NCBI RefSeq assembly: GCF_002746455.1 | Contig: NZ_NWUW01000020.1 | Location: 27,234-91,233, forward strand | Direction of reading: 5' to 3' | Origin: Bacillus fungorum | Lineage (GTDB): Bacteria; Bacillota; Bacilli; Bacillales; Bacillaceae_G | DNA length: 64,000 bases | Shown here: piece after piece, positions 51,747 through 60,784 of the stretch | Layout: each line of letters opens with the position of its first letter | Position numbering within the stretch: position 1 is the stretch's first letter | Position numbers and translations under genes: made by a program | The notes under the pieces: generated by a model | What the model saw: the letters and a program-made list of their open reading frames with translations, nothing else | The model's database searches: none | Told to the model about the DNA's origin: nothing

Positions 51747-53711
51747 TTATTCCACCTCCGTCTCCATTATCATTTCATTTTCTAAAATATTTCCCTCTTC
51801 TTGCATACCAAATTGTACATTGCGTTCAATCCATTTACGACGCGGTTCTACTTTATCACCCATTAACGTTGTAACGCGGCGTTCCGCTCTTGCTGCATCA
51901 TCAATTTTCACACGAATTAACGTACGCGTTTCAGGATTCATAGTCGTTTCCCATAATTGATCCGCATTCATTTCACCAAGTCCTTTATAGCGCTGCAACA
52001 TATAGCCTTTTCCGACTTTTTTTGTTACACTATCTAATTCTTCATCAGACCATGCATACTCAATCACTTCACTTTTCCCTTTTCCTTTACTCACTTTGTA
52101 TAAAGGCGGAAGTGCGATAAATACTTTACCAGCTTCGATAAGTGGTTTCATATATCTGTAGAAGAATGTTAATAACAATACTTGAATATGCGCCCCGTCT
52201 GTATCTGCATCGGTCATAATGACAACTTTATCGTAGTTAATGTCTTCCACATCGAATTCATTACCCACACCGCCGCCAATCGCATAAATAATTGTATTAA
52301 TCTCTTCGTTTTTAAAAATATCAGCAAGCTTTGCTTTTTCTGTATTAATTACTTTACCACGTAATGGTAATACCGCTTGGAAACGTCGATCTCGTCCTTG
52401 TTTCGCAGAACCACCGGCAGAGTCACCCTCTACTAGGTACAGTTCATTTTTCTGAGGGTTACGTGATTGTGCGGGTGTTAACTTACCACTTAATGTACCT
52501 TCTGATTTCTTTTTCTTTTTACCAGTACGTGCTTCCTCTCTCGCTTTACGAGCGGCTTCACGTGCTTGTGCTGCTTTAATTGCTTTTCTCACAAGAAGTG
52601 TAGCTACGTCCGGGTTTTCTTCTAAAAAGTAAGCTAAATGCTCTGATACAATGGCATCAATTGAAGAACGAGCTTCACTTGTACCTAGTTTCCCTTTCGT
52701 TTGTCCTTCAAACTGAAGTACTTCTTCTGGTACACGTACAGAAACGATAGCCGCTACACCTTCACGAATATCTGTACCTTCTAAGTTTTTATCTTTTTCT
52801 TTTAATAGTGCTACTTTACGAGCATACTCATTGAACACACGCGTCATTGCTGTCTTAAATCCAGCTTCATGTGTTCCACCATCTTTTGTACGTACGTTAT
52901 TTACAAACGAAAGAATATTTTCTGAGTAGCCATCGTTAAATTGAAATGCTAGTTCTGCTTCAATCCCATTTTGTTCACCAGTGAAGTATACAACTGGGTG
53001 AATTGAATCTTTTTCTTCGTTTAAATATGAAACGAAAGCTTCAATTCCTGTTTCATAATGAAAGACATCTTCTAAATCATTTCGCTCATCTTTTATTGAG
53101 ATTTTCATCCCTTTTAATAAAAATGCAGATTCGCGTAATCTCTCACATAATGTTTCATAATTGTAATTTGTTGTGCTGAAAATCGTTGTATCTGGTTTGA
53201 AATGCATTGCCGTACCAGATTCTTTCGTCTTTCCGATTTTCTCAAGCGTCGTTACAGGTATACCACCATTTTCAAAGCGTTGTTCATAAATATTTCCGTC
53301 ACGCTTAATCGTTACGACTAACCATTCAGACAAGGCGTTTACAACTGATGCCCCAACACCGTGTAAACCACCACTCGTTTTGTAACCACCTTGACCAAAC
53401 TTACCACCGGCATGAAGTACAGTTAAAATAACTTCTGGTGTAGGTTTTCCAAGCTTATGCATTCCCGTAGGCATTCCTCGCCCTTTATCTATAACGCTAA
53501 TACTATTATCTTTATGTATTACGACAGAAATTTCGTCGCCAAATCCCGCTAACGCTTCATCAACGGAGTTATCTACTATTTCGTATACTAAATGATGCAA
53601 TCCACGGCTGTCCGTGCTCCCGATATACATACCCGGGCGTTTTCGAACGGCTTCAAGTCCTTCTAACACTTGAATCGCATCTTCATTATATTGGAACTGA
53701 TGCTTCGCCAA
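51747..53711 (-). CDS. parE: DNA topoisomerase IV subunit B
   Basis: 654 residues, GHKL ATPase domain ([17 protein letters not shown]), then a Toprim domain with E-G-D-S-A-G-G-S (near 430) and [11 protein letters not shown] start; AAAGGGG lies 8 bases upstream. Forms an A2B2 enzyme with ParC, encoded immediately downstream. Confidence 0.95.
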   Translation of the reverse strand: MAKHQFQYNEDAIQVLEGLEAVRKRPGMYIGSTDSRGLHHLVYEIVDNSVDEALAGFGDEISVVIHKDNSISVIDKGRGMPTGMHKLGKPTPEVILTVLHAGGKFGQGGYKTSGGLHGVGASVVNALSEWLVVTIKRDGNIYEQRFENGGIPVTTLEKIGKTKESGTAMHFKPDTTIFSTTNYNYETLCERLRESAFLLKGMKISIKDERNDLEDVFHYETGIEAFVSYLNEEKDSIHPVVYFTGEQNGIEAELAFQFNDGYSENILSFVNNVRTKDGGTHEAGFKTAMTRVFNEYARKVALLKEKDKNLEGTDIREGVAAIVSVRVPEEVLQFEGQTKGKLGTSEARSSIDAIVSEHLAYFLEENPDVATLLVRKAIKAAQAREAARKAREEARTGKKKKKSEGTLSGKLTPAQSRNPQKNELYLVEGDSAGGSAKQGRDRRFQAVLPLRGKVINTEKAKLADIFKNEEINTIIYAIGGGVGNEFDVEDINYDKVVIMTDADTDGAHIQVLLLTFFYRYMKPLIEAGKVFIALPPLYKVSKGKGKSEVIEYAWSDEELDSVTKKVGKGYMLQRYKGLGEMNADQLWETTMNPETRTLIRVKIDDAARAERRVTTLMGDKVEPRRKWIERNVQFGMQEEGNILENEMIMETEVE

Positions 53712-53824
53712 ACTCCTTGCCCCTTTCCTAATCCAAAATCAGAACATATGTTTCTATTATAGAATAACGCCTCGACTATAGTTTTGGCAAGTTATCTTAT
53801 CTCTTTTATATACCATTTTCAATA

Positions 53825-53852
53825 GAAAAATCCTTGTTTTTTCACAAGGATT
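53825..53852 (-). terminator. Intrinsic terminator of the 31-residue membrane protein gene
   Basis: Stem GAATCCTTGT/ACAAGGATTTTTC on the minus strand. Confidence 0.85.
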
Positions 53853-53916
53853 CCTCTAGGCTACTATTTCAGAAAAATAATCGTTTGTCAACGAGAAATG
53901 GATATGTATGCCAAGA

Positions 53917-54012
53917 TTACATATTCCAAACCTTTATTATGATCCAAATGATCAATATCCAAAACGGGATTACAAGTAACAATCCCCAAAAACAGCCTTT
54001 AAAAAATCTCAT
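53917..54012 (-). CDS. Small single-span membrane protein (31 residues)
   Basis: M-R-F-F-K-G-C-F-W-G-L-L-L then a continuous hydrophobic helix rich in Ile and Trp, ending V-W-N-M. GAGGTG lies 6 bases before the ATG and a clean terminator follows, so it is likely expressed. An in-frame ATG at 54030 is an alternative start. Function unknown. Confidence 0.68.
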   Translation of the reverse strand: MRFFKGCFWGLLLVIPFWILIIWIIIKVWNM

Positions 54013-54086
54013 GATGAACACCTCGTTCATCGGCCCTACTTATCTATAATGAGGGCTGAATCAATCTTTCTACCTTTAAATCTATA

Positions 54087-54500
54087 CTATTTTGTCATCG
54101 CATGTTCTACTTTTATACAACGATCCATTATTACAGTATAGTCTTTTTCTTTTAAAAGTTTGTATGTATCTTCATCTTGTACTCCTAATTGTGCCCAAAA
54201 AACATCTGCATCAATCTCTACAAATTCTTTTGCAACATCTATTAAAAATTCTGAACGGCGGAATACATTTACAATGTCAACATGTTCCTTAATATCCTTT
54301 AGTGAAGCAACTGCTTTTTCTCCAAGCACCTCATCTACTGTTGGGTTTACTGGAATAATGCGATACCCAGCATCTTGCATTGCTTTTGAAACCATATACG
54401 ATGTACGTTCTGGCTTATCCGATAAACCAACAACTGCAATCGTTTTGCTTTTCTTTAATACTTCACCAATTTCCGTACGAGTTGGGTTTTCAATTGTCAT
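54087..54500 (-). CDS. yneT: CoA-binding (YneT/YccU-like) protein
   Basis: 137 residues forming one Rossmann-type CoA-binding domain: A-V-V-G-L-S-D-K-P-E-R near 23 and I-I-P-V-N-P near 48. Position next to parE matches B. subtilis yneT-parE-parC. Function unknown. GGAGGG ribosome site. Confidence 0.88.
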   Translation of the reverse strand: MTIENPTRTEIGEVLKKSKTIAVVGLSDKPERTSYMVSKAMQDAGYRIIPVNPTVDEVLGEKAVASLKDIKEHVDIVNVFRRSEFLIDVAKEFVEIDADVFWAQLGVQDEDTYKLLKEKDYTVIMDRCIKVEHAMTK

Positions 54501-54536
54501 AATTTATCCCTCCTATTCCTTTAGTATAGCCGATAA

Positions 54537-54571
54537 AGAAAGTCTCTTTCAATATGAAAGAGACTTTCTTT
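54537..54571 (-). terminator. Intrinsic terminator of htrA
   Basis: Stem AAAGTCTCTTTC/GAAAGAGACTTTC. Confidence 0.9.
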
Positions 54572-54579
54572 TATTCCGA

Positions 54580-55821
54580 TTATTGATTCTTTGTAGCTGA
54601 GTTATCTGCTAAAGTAGCTGTTTTCGTCATTTTTTGACCGTTACGGTAGAATGTAACTTCTACTTTCTCGCCTACTTTTTTCTTCTCATATAAATATTTA
54701 CGGAATTGAAGTGAATTTTCTACTTTTTGATTATCTAATGCTACTACAATATCATATTGCTCTAAACCAGCTTTTTCAGCAGGTGATATTGGGTAAATTT
54801 TACCTAATACAACGCCGTTTGTTACGTCTTTCGGTACTTTCAATTGATTTACTGCATAAGCTTGCACATCTTCTAATGAAACGACACCTACTCCAAGAGC
54901 TGGACGTTTCACTACTCCATCTTTTTCAAGTGATTCAATAACTGGCTTTGCGATATTAATTGGAATGGCAAAGCCAATTCCTTCAACTTCTTGTTGTGCA
55001 ATTTTACTTGAGTTAATTCCAATTATTTCACCGTTTTGGTTAAATAATGCACCACCACTGTTACCAGGGTTAATCGCCGCGTCTGTTTGAATAACTTGAG
55101 CATTCCAATCCGCACGTTTATCGCCATCAATATCTACTGGAATTTCACGTTCTTTACTACTAATAATACCTTCCGTTACACTTCCATCAAACCCTAGTGG
55201 GTTACCGATTGCAATCGCTTTTTCACCCGCACGGATTTTACTTGAATCACCTAAAGTGGCAACTTTATTTACATTAGATCCATCAATCTCTACAACAGCT
55301 AAATCTAACCAAGGATCTTTCCCTACAAGCTTTGCATCTACCTTTTTGCCATCACTTAATTTTACAGCAAGTTTATTTGCACCATCTACTACGTGATTGT
55401 TCGTTACGATATATGCTTTATTTCCTGCTTTTTTATAAATAACACCTGATCCTGAACCAGCTTGTTGTTCTTGACCTGTCGGTTGCATTGCAAATGGATC
55501 AATGCTTTGTTGCATATTAATTACACCTACAACAACATCTTTCGCGCCTTCAATCATACCAGGTAAATCAGTTTCATTTTTTGCTTTATTAACAACAGGA
55601 ACTACAGTACCTTCAACTTTTGAATCCGAACTGAATGATGATACAGCCGCTCCATTATTTTGAGCCCATGGCATATATGGTGCCGCAAAACTAATTGAAA
55701 CAGCTCCAACTACAGCTCCGACTAAACCTGTGAAAAAATAACCTTTTTTACTGCCTGATTTTCTCACTTCTCTCGTTTCACTATGCTCTTCATTTAAATT
55801 TGGTCCGTCGTAATATCCCAT
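54580..55821 (-). CDS. htrA: Membrane-anchored HtrA/DegP-like serine protease
   Basis: 413 residues: N-terminal cytoplasmic tail, one transmembrane helix (about 28-48), trypsin-like domain with His143 (N-N-H-V-V), Asp173 (L-D-L-A-V-V) and Ser255 (N-P-G-N-S-G-G), then one PDZ domain (about 315-400). It degrades misfolded proteins outside the membrane. It follows a response-regulator gene 200 bp upstream on the same strand; whether that regulator controls it is unknown. AGAGGAG ribosome site. Confidence 0.93.
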   Translation of the reverse strand: MGYYDGPNLNEEHSETREVRKSGSKKGYFFTGLVGAVVGAVSISFAAPYMPWAQNNGAAVSSFSSDSKVEGTVVPVVNKAKNETDLPGMIEGAKDVVVGVINMQQSIDPFAMQPTGQEQQAGSGSGVIYKKAGNKAYIVTNNHVVDGANKLAVKLSDGKKVDAKLVGKDPWLDLAVVEIDGSNVNKVATLGDSSKIRAGEKAIAIGNPLGFDGSVTEGIISSKEREIPVDIDGDKRADWNAQVIQTDAAINPGNSGGALFNQNGEIIGINSSKIAQQEVEGIGFAIPINIAKPVIESLEKDGVVKRPALGVGVVSLEDVQAYAVNQLKVPKDVTNGVVLGKIYPISPAEKAGLEQYDIVVALDNQKVENSLQFRKYLYEKKKVGEKVEVTFYRNGQKMTKTATLADNSATKNQ

Positions 55822-56023
55822 GTTTTATTTCTCCTCTCTGGTGAATTCGTATTTTCAGTATAGTCACGTTTTGTGTCCTTCTTGTGAACTCATCGTGAAA
55901 TCCAATTAAAAAAATACTCTTATCTATCATTGTAGACAAGAAATGTATTTTTTGTACATTCTACCTGCAAAAGAGGATATAAAATCGACATTTCCCTAGA
56001 TTAAAGTACACAATTCGTTACAA

Positions 56024-56701
56024 TTATTCTTCAAATTTGTAACCAACTCGAATAACAGTACCGATATGCTTCGCTTTATCTCCTAGCTTATTTCGTAATT
56101 TTTTAATATGAGTATCAACCGTTCGGTCATCACCGTAATAGTCATATCCCCATAACTGATCTAATAAATGTTGTCGTGACAACACAATTCCTTTGTTCTC
56201 CATTAAATAAACAAGAAGTTCAAATTCTTTATGTGTTAATATAATTTCTTCTCCATCTACTAAAACGGTTCTAGATAGACGATTCACTTCTATTCCAGCT
56301 AAAGACATAGCATTTTCTTCTGCTACTCCTACCACGCCATCCGCACGTTTCAATAACGTCTTCGCGCGAGCTACTAACACTTTCGGACTGAAAGGTTTCG
56401 TTACGTACTCATCTGCACCTAATTCGAACCCTAGTAATGTATCATCCTCATCCGAACGTGCTGTGAGCATAATGATTGGTACTGCTGATTCTTTTCTAAT
56501 TCGTCTACAAACAGACCATCCATCTATTTCTGGTAACATAATATCTAACATAATTAAATCAATTTCATGCTCTGCAAATAATTCTAACGCTTTTTTTCCG
56601 TCTTCTGCTTCGATTACTTCAAAGCCTTCATTACGAAAATAATCACTAACGATTTCACGTAATCTTCTTTCATCTTCAACAAGTAATACTGTTTTATTCA
56701 T
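56024..56701 (-). CDS. OmpR/PhoB-family response regulator (no adjacent kinase)
   Basis: 225 residues: receiver domain with V-E-D-E acidic pocket, phosphoacceptor Asp53 and Lys102 (T-K-P-F), then a winged-helix DNA-binding domain (about 125-222). All phosphorylation residues are present. No histidine kinase is encoded beside it, which is unusual. It lies 18 bp downstream of nrdG and upstream of htrA, on the same strand. Confidence 0.9.
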   Translation of the reverse strand: MNKTVLLVEDERRLREIVSDYFRNEGFEVIEAEDGKKALELFAEHEIDLIMLDIMLPEIDGWSVCRRIRKESAVPIIMLTARSDEDDTLLGFELGADEYVTKPFSPKVLVARAKTLLKRADGVVGVAEENAMSLAGIEVNRLSRTVLVDGEEIILTHKEFELLVYLMENKGIVLSRQHLLDQLWGYDYYGDDRTVDTHIKKLRNKLGDKAKHIGTVIRVGYKFEE

Positions 56702-56719
56702 ATAATCTATCCCGCCTTT

Positions 56720-57172
56720 TTACTCTTTCAATCGAATAATACGTTGATTGGAGCTTCCGCGAAATGGAAGTGTTAAATCTTTTTTCTCGATTTCAAATCT
56801 TCCATCGACTAAAACATCCCCATAGTGTAACAACTCTATCATATCATTATTTTGAGAACTCTGTATCTCTTCTAACTTGTAACCTGTATACATCCATAGA
56901 TTTTTTTTCAAATCTTTCACAGCTTTTGCTACTTTTTTCACTTCAGCAGCTTGGAAAAATGGATCTCCACCTGAAAATGTTACATCAGTTAATGTATTAC
57001 TTGCAATCTCTTTCACAATTTCTTCTACTGTCATTTCAGTTCCATTACAAATATTCCACGATTTTGGATTATGGCAACCGAAACAACGATGCGGACAGCC
57101 CGCAAAAAACACGACTGTCCGCAATCCTTCTCCATCTACTACACTATCATGAATGATGTTCATCACTTTCAT
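56720..57172 (-). CDS. nrdG: Anaerobic ribonucleotide reductase activating protein
   Basis: 150-residue radical-SAM enzyme with C26-x3-C30-x2-C33 (G-C-P-H-R-C-F-G-C) and S-G-G-D-P. It generates the glycyl radical of NrdD. Overlaps nrdD by 4 bp (ATGA). Confidence 0.94.
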   Translation of the reverse strand: MKVMNIIHDSVVDGEGLRTVVFFAGCPHRCFGCHNPKSWNICNGTEMTVEEIVKEIASNTLTDVTFSGGDPFFQAAEVKKVAKAVKDLKKNLWMYTGYKLEEIQSSQNNDMIELLHYGDVLVDGRFEIEKKDLTLPFRGSSNQRIIRLKE

Positions 57173-59025
57173 TTATGCTTCACCCGATCCATCTCTTCAC
57201 TACGTTTTGCACTATTCCACTTCGACATATCTCCTACAAGATAGCCTGTTATACGGCGAATTCTTTCTATATTAGCTTCGTCTCCATTTCCGCAGCTTGG
57301 ACACTCATTTCCAATAACTCCGTGATAACTGCAGCACTTACAGCGGTCAACAGGATGATTAATTGAACCGTATCCAACGCCATGTTCTGCCATCGCTTGC
57401 ACAATTTGTTTTAACGCCTTCTTGTTATGCATTGCTGCTCCGTCTAGTTCAATATACGTAATATGTCCCCCGTTACATAGGGCATGGAAAGGTCCTTCTA
57501 AACGAATCTTATTTATCGCTTGAATGTTATAGTAAACTGGGATATGGAACGAATTCGTATAATAATTATGGTTTGTTATACCACTAATTACTCCAAATTC
57601 CTCTCTATCTTTTTTCACAAACTTCCCTGATAGGCCTTCAGCAGGAGTTGCAATTACTGAGAAATTCAGTTCATGTTCCTCTGTCGCTTTATCCATTCTC
57701 TCTCTCATAAAGGAAATGATTTCATACCCGAGTTTCCATGATTCTTCATCTTCTCCATGATGCTTTCCTGTTAAAGCTACTAAACACTCCGCAAGACCGA
57801 TAAAACCAAGACTTAGCGTCCCTTGCTTTAAAATAGATGCTACAGAATCTTCAGGCTGTAACTTTTCTCCTCCGCGCCATACACCTTGTGAATATAAAAA
57901 TCGAAAATCTCTTGCTCGCTTCGTACATTGGTACTCAAATCTCTCTAATAGTTGCTTAATCCCTAAATCTAAGTAATAATTTAACGCTTCAAAAAATGCT
58001 TCTTTTGAACCACTAATTAACGCTAACTTTACTAAGTTAATAGACGTAAATGATAAATTGCCTCTTCCAATTGCTGTTTCTTCTCCATGTATGTTAGACA
58101 TAACACGGGTACGGCATCCCATATAACATACTTCACTTTCAGGGCGTCCATCATAATGCACTGCATTAAATGGTGCATCTAAAAATGAAAAGTTAGGGAA
58201 TAATCGGTCAGCTGTTGTCTCTAGCGCTAATTCAAATAAATCATAGTTCGGATCACATTCTTCAAAGTTCACACCTTTTTTCATTTTAAAAATTTGAATA
58301 GGAAAAATCGGTGTTTCTCCTTTACCAAGACCAGCTTGTGTCGCTTTTAAAAGCTGTCTAACTAATAACCGTCCCTCTTTTGATGTATCAGTTCCGTAAT
58401 TAATTGAAATAAACGGTACTTGTCCCCCACCCCTACTATGCATACTATTTGAATTATGAATGAAAGCTTCACAAGCTTGATACGTATCATTTTCTGTTTC
58501 TTTCCATGCAAATTCTACTATTTGTTCTTTCGTAAGCGGATATGACTGTAATCGTTTCTTATGTCTCTCTACTGTTTTTTTCACATACGGAGCTAAATCA
58601 ATATCAAAGAGTGCAAACGATTGACCACCGTGCTGCATATTTTGATTCGCTTGAAAAATAATAGAGGAAAGAGCCAATGCACTTTTAATGTCTTGCGGTT
58701 GCCTCATATGTCCATGTCCGGTATGAAAACCGTTAGCAAGTATTTGTGCTAACGGAATTTGTGAACAAGTCGTTGTCCCCGTCGCATAAAAGTCTAAGTC
58801 ATGTGGATATAATATATTTTGATTTATCGCTTTTTTCACTTGATCTAACAATAAATTTTCAATAGCATAATATTTCGCACTCTCTGATGCGAACGTTCCC
58901 ATTACTCCCATCGGAGAGCGGCCATCTACATTTGCATTTTCTTGCATTAAATCTTGTTCATTGCCGTGGACAATTGTCTCAAACACTCTCATTAATTCTT
59001 CTCCACGTGTATTTTTTTGTAACAT
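57169..59025 (-). CDS. nrdD: Anaerobic ribonucleoside-triphosphate reductase
   Basis: 618 residues, class III reductase. The C-terminus carries the glycyl radical motif R-I-T-G-Y-L (Gly594) and the C-x-x-C zinc pairs (C-K-C-C-S-Y ... C-P-S-C). It makes dNTPs without oxygen. ATG 59025 has GGAGGG; an internal ATG at 58992 is also well placed. An Fnr-like box lies upstream. Confidence 0.95.
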   Translation of the reverse strand: MLQKNTRGEELMRVFETIVHGNEQDLMQENANVDGRSPMGVMGTFASESAKYYAIENLLLDQVKKAINQNILYPHDLDFYATGTTTCSQIPLAQILANGFHTGHGHMRQPQDIKSALALSSIIFQANQNMQHGGQSFALFDIDLAPYVKKTVERHKKRLQSYPLTKEQIVEFAWKETENDTYQACEAFIHNSNSMHSRGGGQVPFISINYGTDTSKEGRLLVRQLLKATQAGLGKGETPIFPIQIFKMKKGVNFEECDPNYDLFELALETTADRLFPNFSFLDAPFNAVHYDGRPESEVCYMGCRTRVMSNIHGEETAIGRGNLSFTSINLVKLALISGSKEAFFEALNYYLDLGIKQLLERFEYQCTKRARDFRFLYSQGVWRGGEKLQPEDSVASILKQGTLSLGFIGLAECLVALTGKHHGEDEESWKLGYEIISFMRERMDKATEEHELNFSVIATPAEGLSGKFVKKDREEFGVISGITNHNYYTNSFHIPVYYNIQAINKIRLEGPFHALCNGGHITYIELDGAAMHNKKALKQIVQAMAEHGVGYGSINHPVDRCKCCSYHGVIGNECPSCGNGDEANIERIRRITGYLVGDMSKWNSAKRSEEMDRVKHK

Positions 59026-59093
59026 TTATAACCCTCCACCAATATGTTGTTGTCTTTTGATTAAAATGTTACTACATATAGTCTTATTGTTTC

Positions 59094-59109
59094 TGTGAGA
59101 AATGTAACA
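59094..59109. promoter_or_regulatory. Fnr-like box upstream of nrdDG
   Basis: TGTGAGAAATGTAACA matches the Fnr/Crp-type TGTGA-N6-TCACA with a single mismatch in the second arm. It is 69 bp from the nrdD start. Confidence 0.5.
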
Positions 59110-59250
59110 TTCCTGTGAAATTTTTTGCACGAAATAATGAATTTTTCATTTACAAAAAAGAAATGTGCTCTTTACAAATGTATGGTACAATATACGGGAA
59201 AAACTCTTTTTACCCTTTATCAACACATTTGAATAAAGGAGACTGAACTT

Positions 59251-59847
59251 ATGGTTACTACATATCTTTTATTTATCGTTGCCTACTTACTTGGCTCGAT
59301 TCCATTCGCACTAGTCGTTGGAAAGATTGGTTATGGAATTGACATTCGTGAGCATGGAAGCGGTAATTTAGGCGGAACAAATACATTCCGCACACTAGGG
59401 AAAAAAGCAGGTTTTATCGTTACAATTGCTGACATTTTAAAAGGTACATTAGCAACGAGTCTACCGATTATTTTCGGGTTAGATGTTCATCCACTATGGT
59501 TCGGATTAGCAGCTGTTCTTGGACATGTGTATCCGATTTTCGCGAAATTCCGTGGTGGTAAAGCAGTTGCAACTTCTGCTGGCGTGCTATTATGCTACTC
59601 ACCAGTTGTTTTTGCAATTTTAGCTGTTGTCTTTTTCAGCCTTTTATTTACAACAAGATACGTATCACTTTCTTCTATGGTAACAGCTGTCGTTGCCGTT
59701 ATCGCATCAATTGTTAGCGGGGATAAAATCTTCATTATTGCGATGTGTTTATTAGCAGGTATGGTTATTTATAAACACCGTGCAAATATTGGACGAATTA
59801 TAAATAAAACTGAACCGAAAGCAAACTTTTCAAAAAAGCAAAAATAA
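59251..59847 (+). CDS. plsY: Glycerol-3-phosphate acyltransferase
   Basis: 198 residues, five membrane helices, with the PlsY motifs [18 protein letters not shown] and F-R-G-G-K-A-V-A-T. It transfers the acyl group from acyl phosphate to glycerol-3-phosphate, the first step of phospholipid synthesis. Synteny with B. subtilis yneS supports the call. AAAGGAG ribosome site. Confidence 0.94.
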   Translation: MVTTYLLFIVAYLLGSIPFALVVGKIGYGIDIREHGSGNLGGTNTFRTLGKKAGFIVTIADILKGTLATSLPIIFGLDVHPLWFGLAAVLGHVYPIFAKFRGGKAVATSAGVLLCYSPVVFAILAVVFFSLLFTTRYVSLSSMVTAVVAVIASIVSGDKIFIIAMCLLAGMVIYKHRANIGRIINKTEPKANFSKKQK

Positions 59848-59860
59848 GATCGTAACCCAC

Positions 59861-59916
59861 ATAACGCAAAAAGAAAACGTGAAGCATATTAATAGCGTCT
59901 TTTTGCGTTATTTTTT
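59861..59916 (+). terminator. Intrinsic terminator of plsY
   Basis: Stem AACGCAAAAAGA/TCTTTTTGCGTT then ATTTTTT. Confidence 0.88.
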
Positions 59917-59955
59917 ATACTAAAGAAAAAGCAACATAATTTGGAGGAACTATAC

Positions 59956-60246
59956 ATGAATCTTTCCGTAACAAAAGAAGCAGCACAATGGTATAAAAAC
60001 GAATTAAACTTGCAATCGGGTGAAACACTACGCCTTTTCGTACAATACGGTGGTTGCAGTACAGTGCAAAAAGGACTTTCTTTAGGTATTCGTAAAGATG
60101 ATCCTGCACATCCTGCTGTTCAAACTCAAGAAGAAGGTATTAACTTCTTTATTGAAAGTGATGATGAGTGGTTCTTCGATGGACATAATTTATCTGTTAC
60201 ATTTAACGACGGTGATGATTTCCCTCAATTTAATTATGAAAAATAA
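59956..60246 (+). CDS. yneR: HesB-like domain protein YneR
   Basis: 96 residues resembling the HesB/IscA-like fold (L-R-L-F-V-Q-Y-G-G-C near 30-39) but with a single conserved cysteine rather than the three of true IscA. Function unknown. Same order as B. subtilis yneR beside plsY. GGAGG eight bases before ATG; an upstream TTG is rejected. Confidence 0.87.
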   Translation: MNLSVTKEAAQWYKNELNLQSGETLRLFVQYGGCSTVQKGLSLGIRKDDPAHPAVQTQEEGINFFIESDDEWFFDGHNLSVTFNDGDDFPQFNYEK

Positions 60247-60278
60247 AAAAACGTGGCATCTGCCACGCTTTTTTATTT
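60245..60278. terminator. Bidirectional intrinsic terminator
   Basis: AAAAACGTGGC/GCCACGCTTTTTT between convergent yneR and yneP. Confidence 0.92.
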
Positions 60279-60692
60279 TTTCTTAATTTCCTCATATTTC
60301 GCATACCACTCAGGATAGAACTTTTTAAACGATACAGGTCTGAATCCTTCTTTTTTCGCACAAATATTTGTCGTACTTGCAGTAATACAAAGATCACCTT
60401 CACCATTATAAATTTCATATCCATATACAACGCGAAGCGGGCTCACAGTGTCCACCCACGTTTTCACAATTGCCTTTTCACCGTAACGCATCGCTTTACG
60501 ATATGAAATTTGCAAGTCTAATACAGGAGAAATAATCCCCTCTTTCTCCATTTCAACATAGGAAAACCCTAAATCTTGTATAAGTTTCGTACGGCCTAAT
60601 TCAAGCCACACTAAATAGTTTGAATGGTAAACAACACCCATTTGATCTGTTTCCGCATAACGGATTTCAACTTCATGTTCTGCTACAAACAT
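60273..60692 (-). CDS. yneP: Acyl-CoA thioesterase (YneP/YbgC-like)
   Basis: 139 residues, hot-dog fold. Y-A-E-T-D-Q-M-G-V-V-Y-H-S-N-Y near 14-28 contains the catalytic Asp typical of 4-hydroxybenzoyl-CoA thioesterase relatives. Hydrolyses acyl-CoA; substrate unknown. Synteny with B. subtilis yneP. Confidence 0.88.
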   Translation of the reverse strand: MFVAEHEVEIRYAETDQMGVVYHSNYLVWLELGRTKLIQDLGFSYVEMEKEGIISPVLDLQISYRKAMRYGEKAIVKTWVDTVSPLRVVYGYEIYNGEGDLCITASTTNICAKKEGFRPVSFKKFYPEWYAKYEEIKKK

Positions 60693-60784
60693 ATGTATTC
60701 GCCGTTGCCATAAACTTATAAAAATCTATAAATTTTGTTTATTTCCCTGTTCTACGTGTCCGATTTCACAGAAGCTACTTTCGT

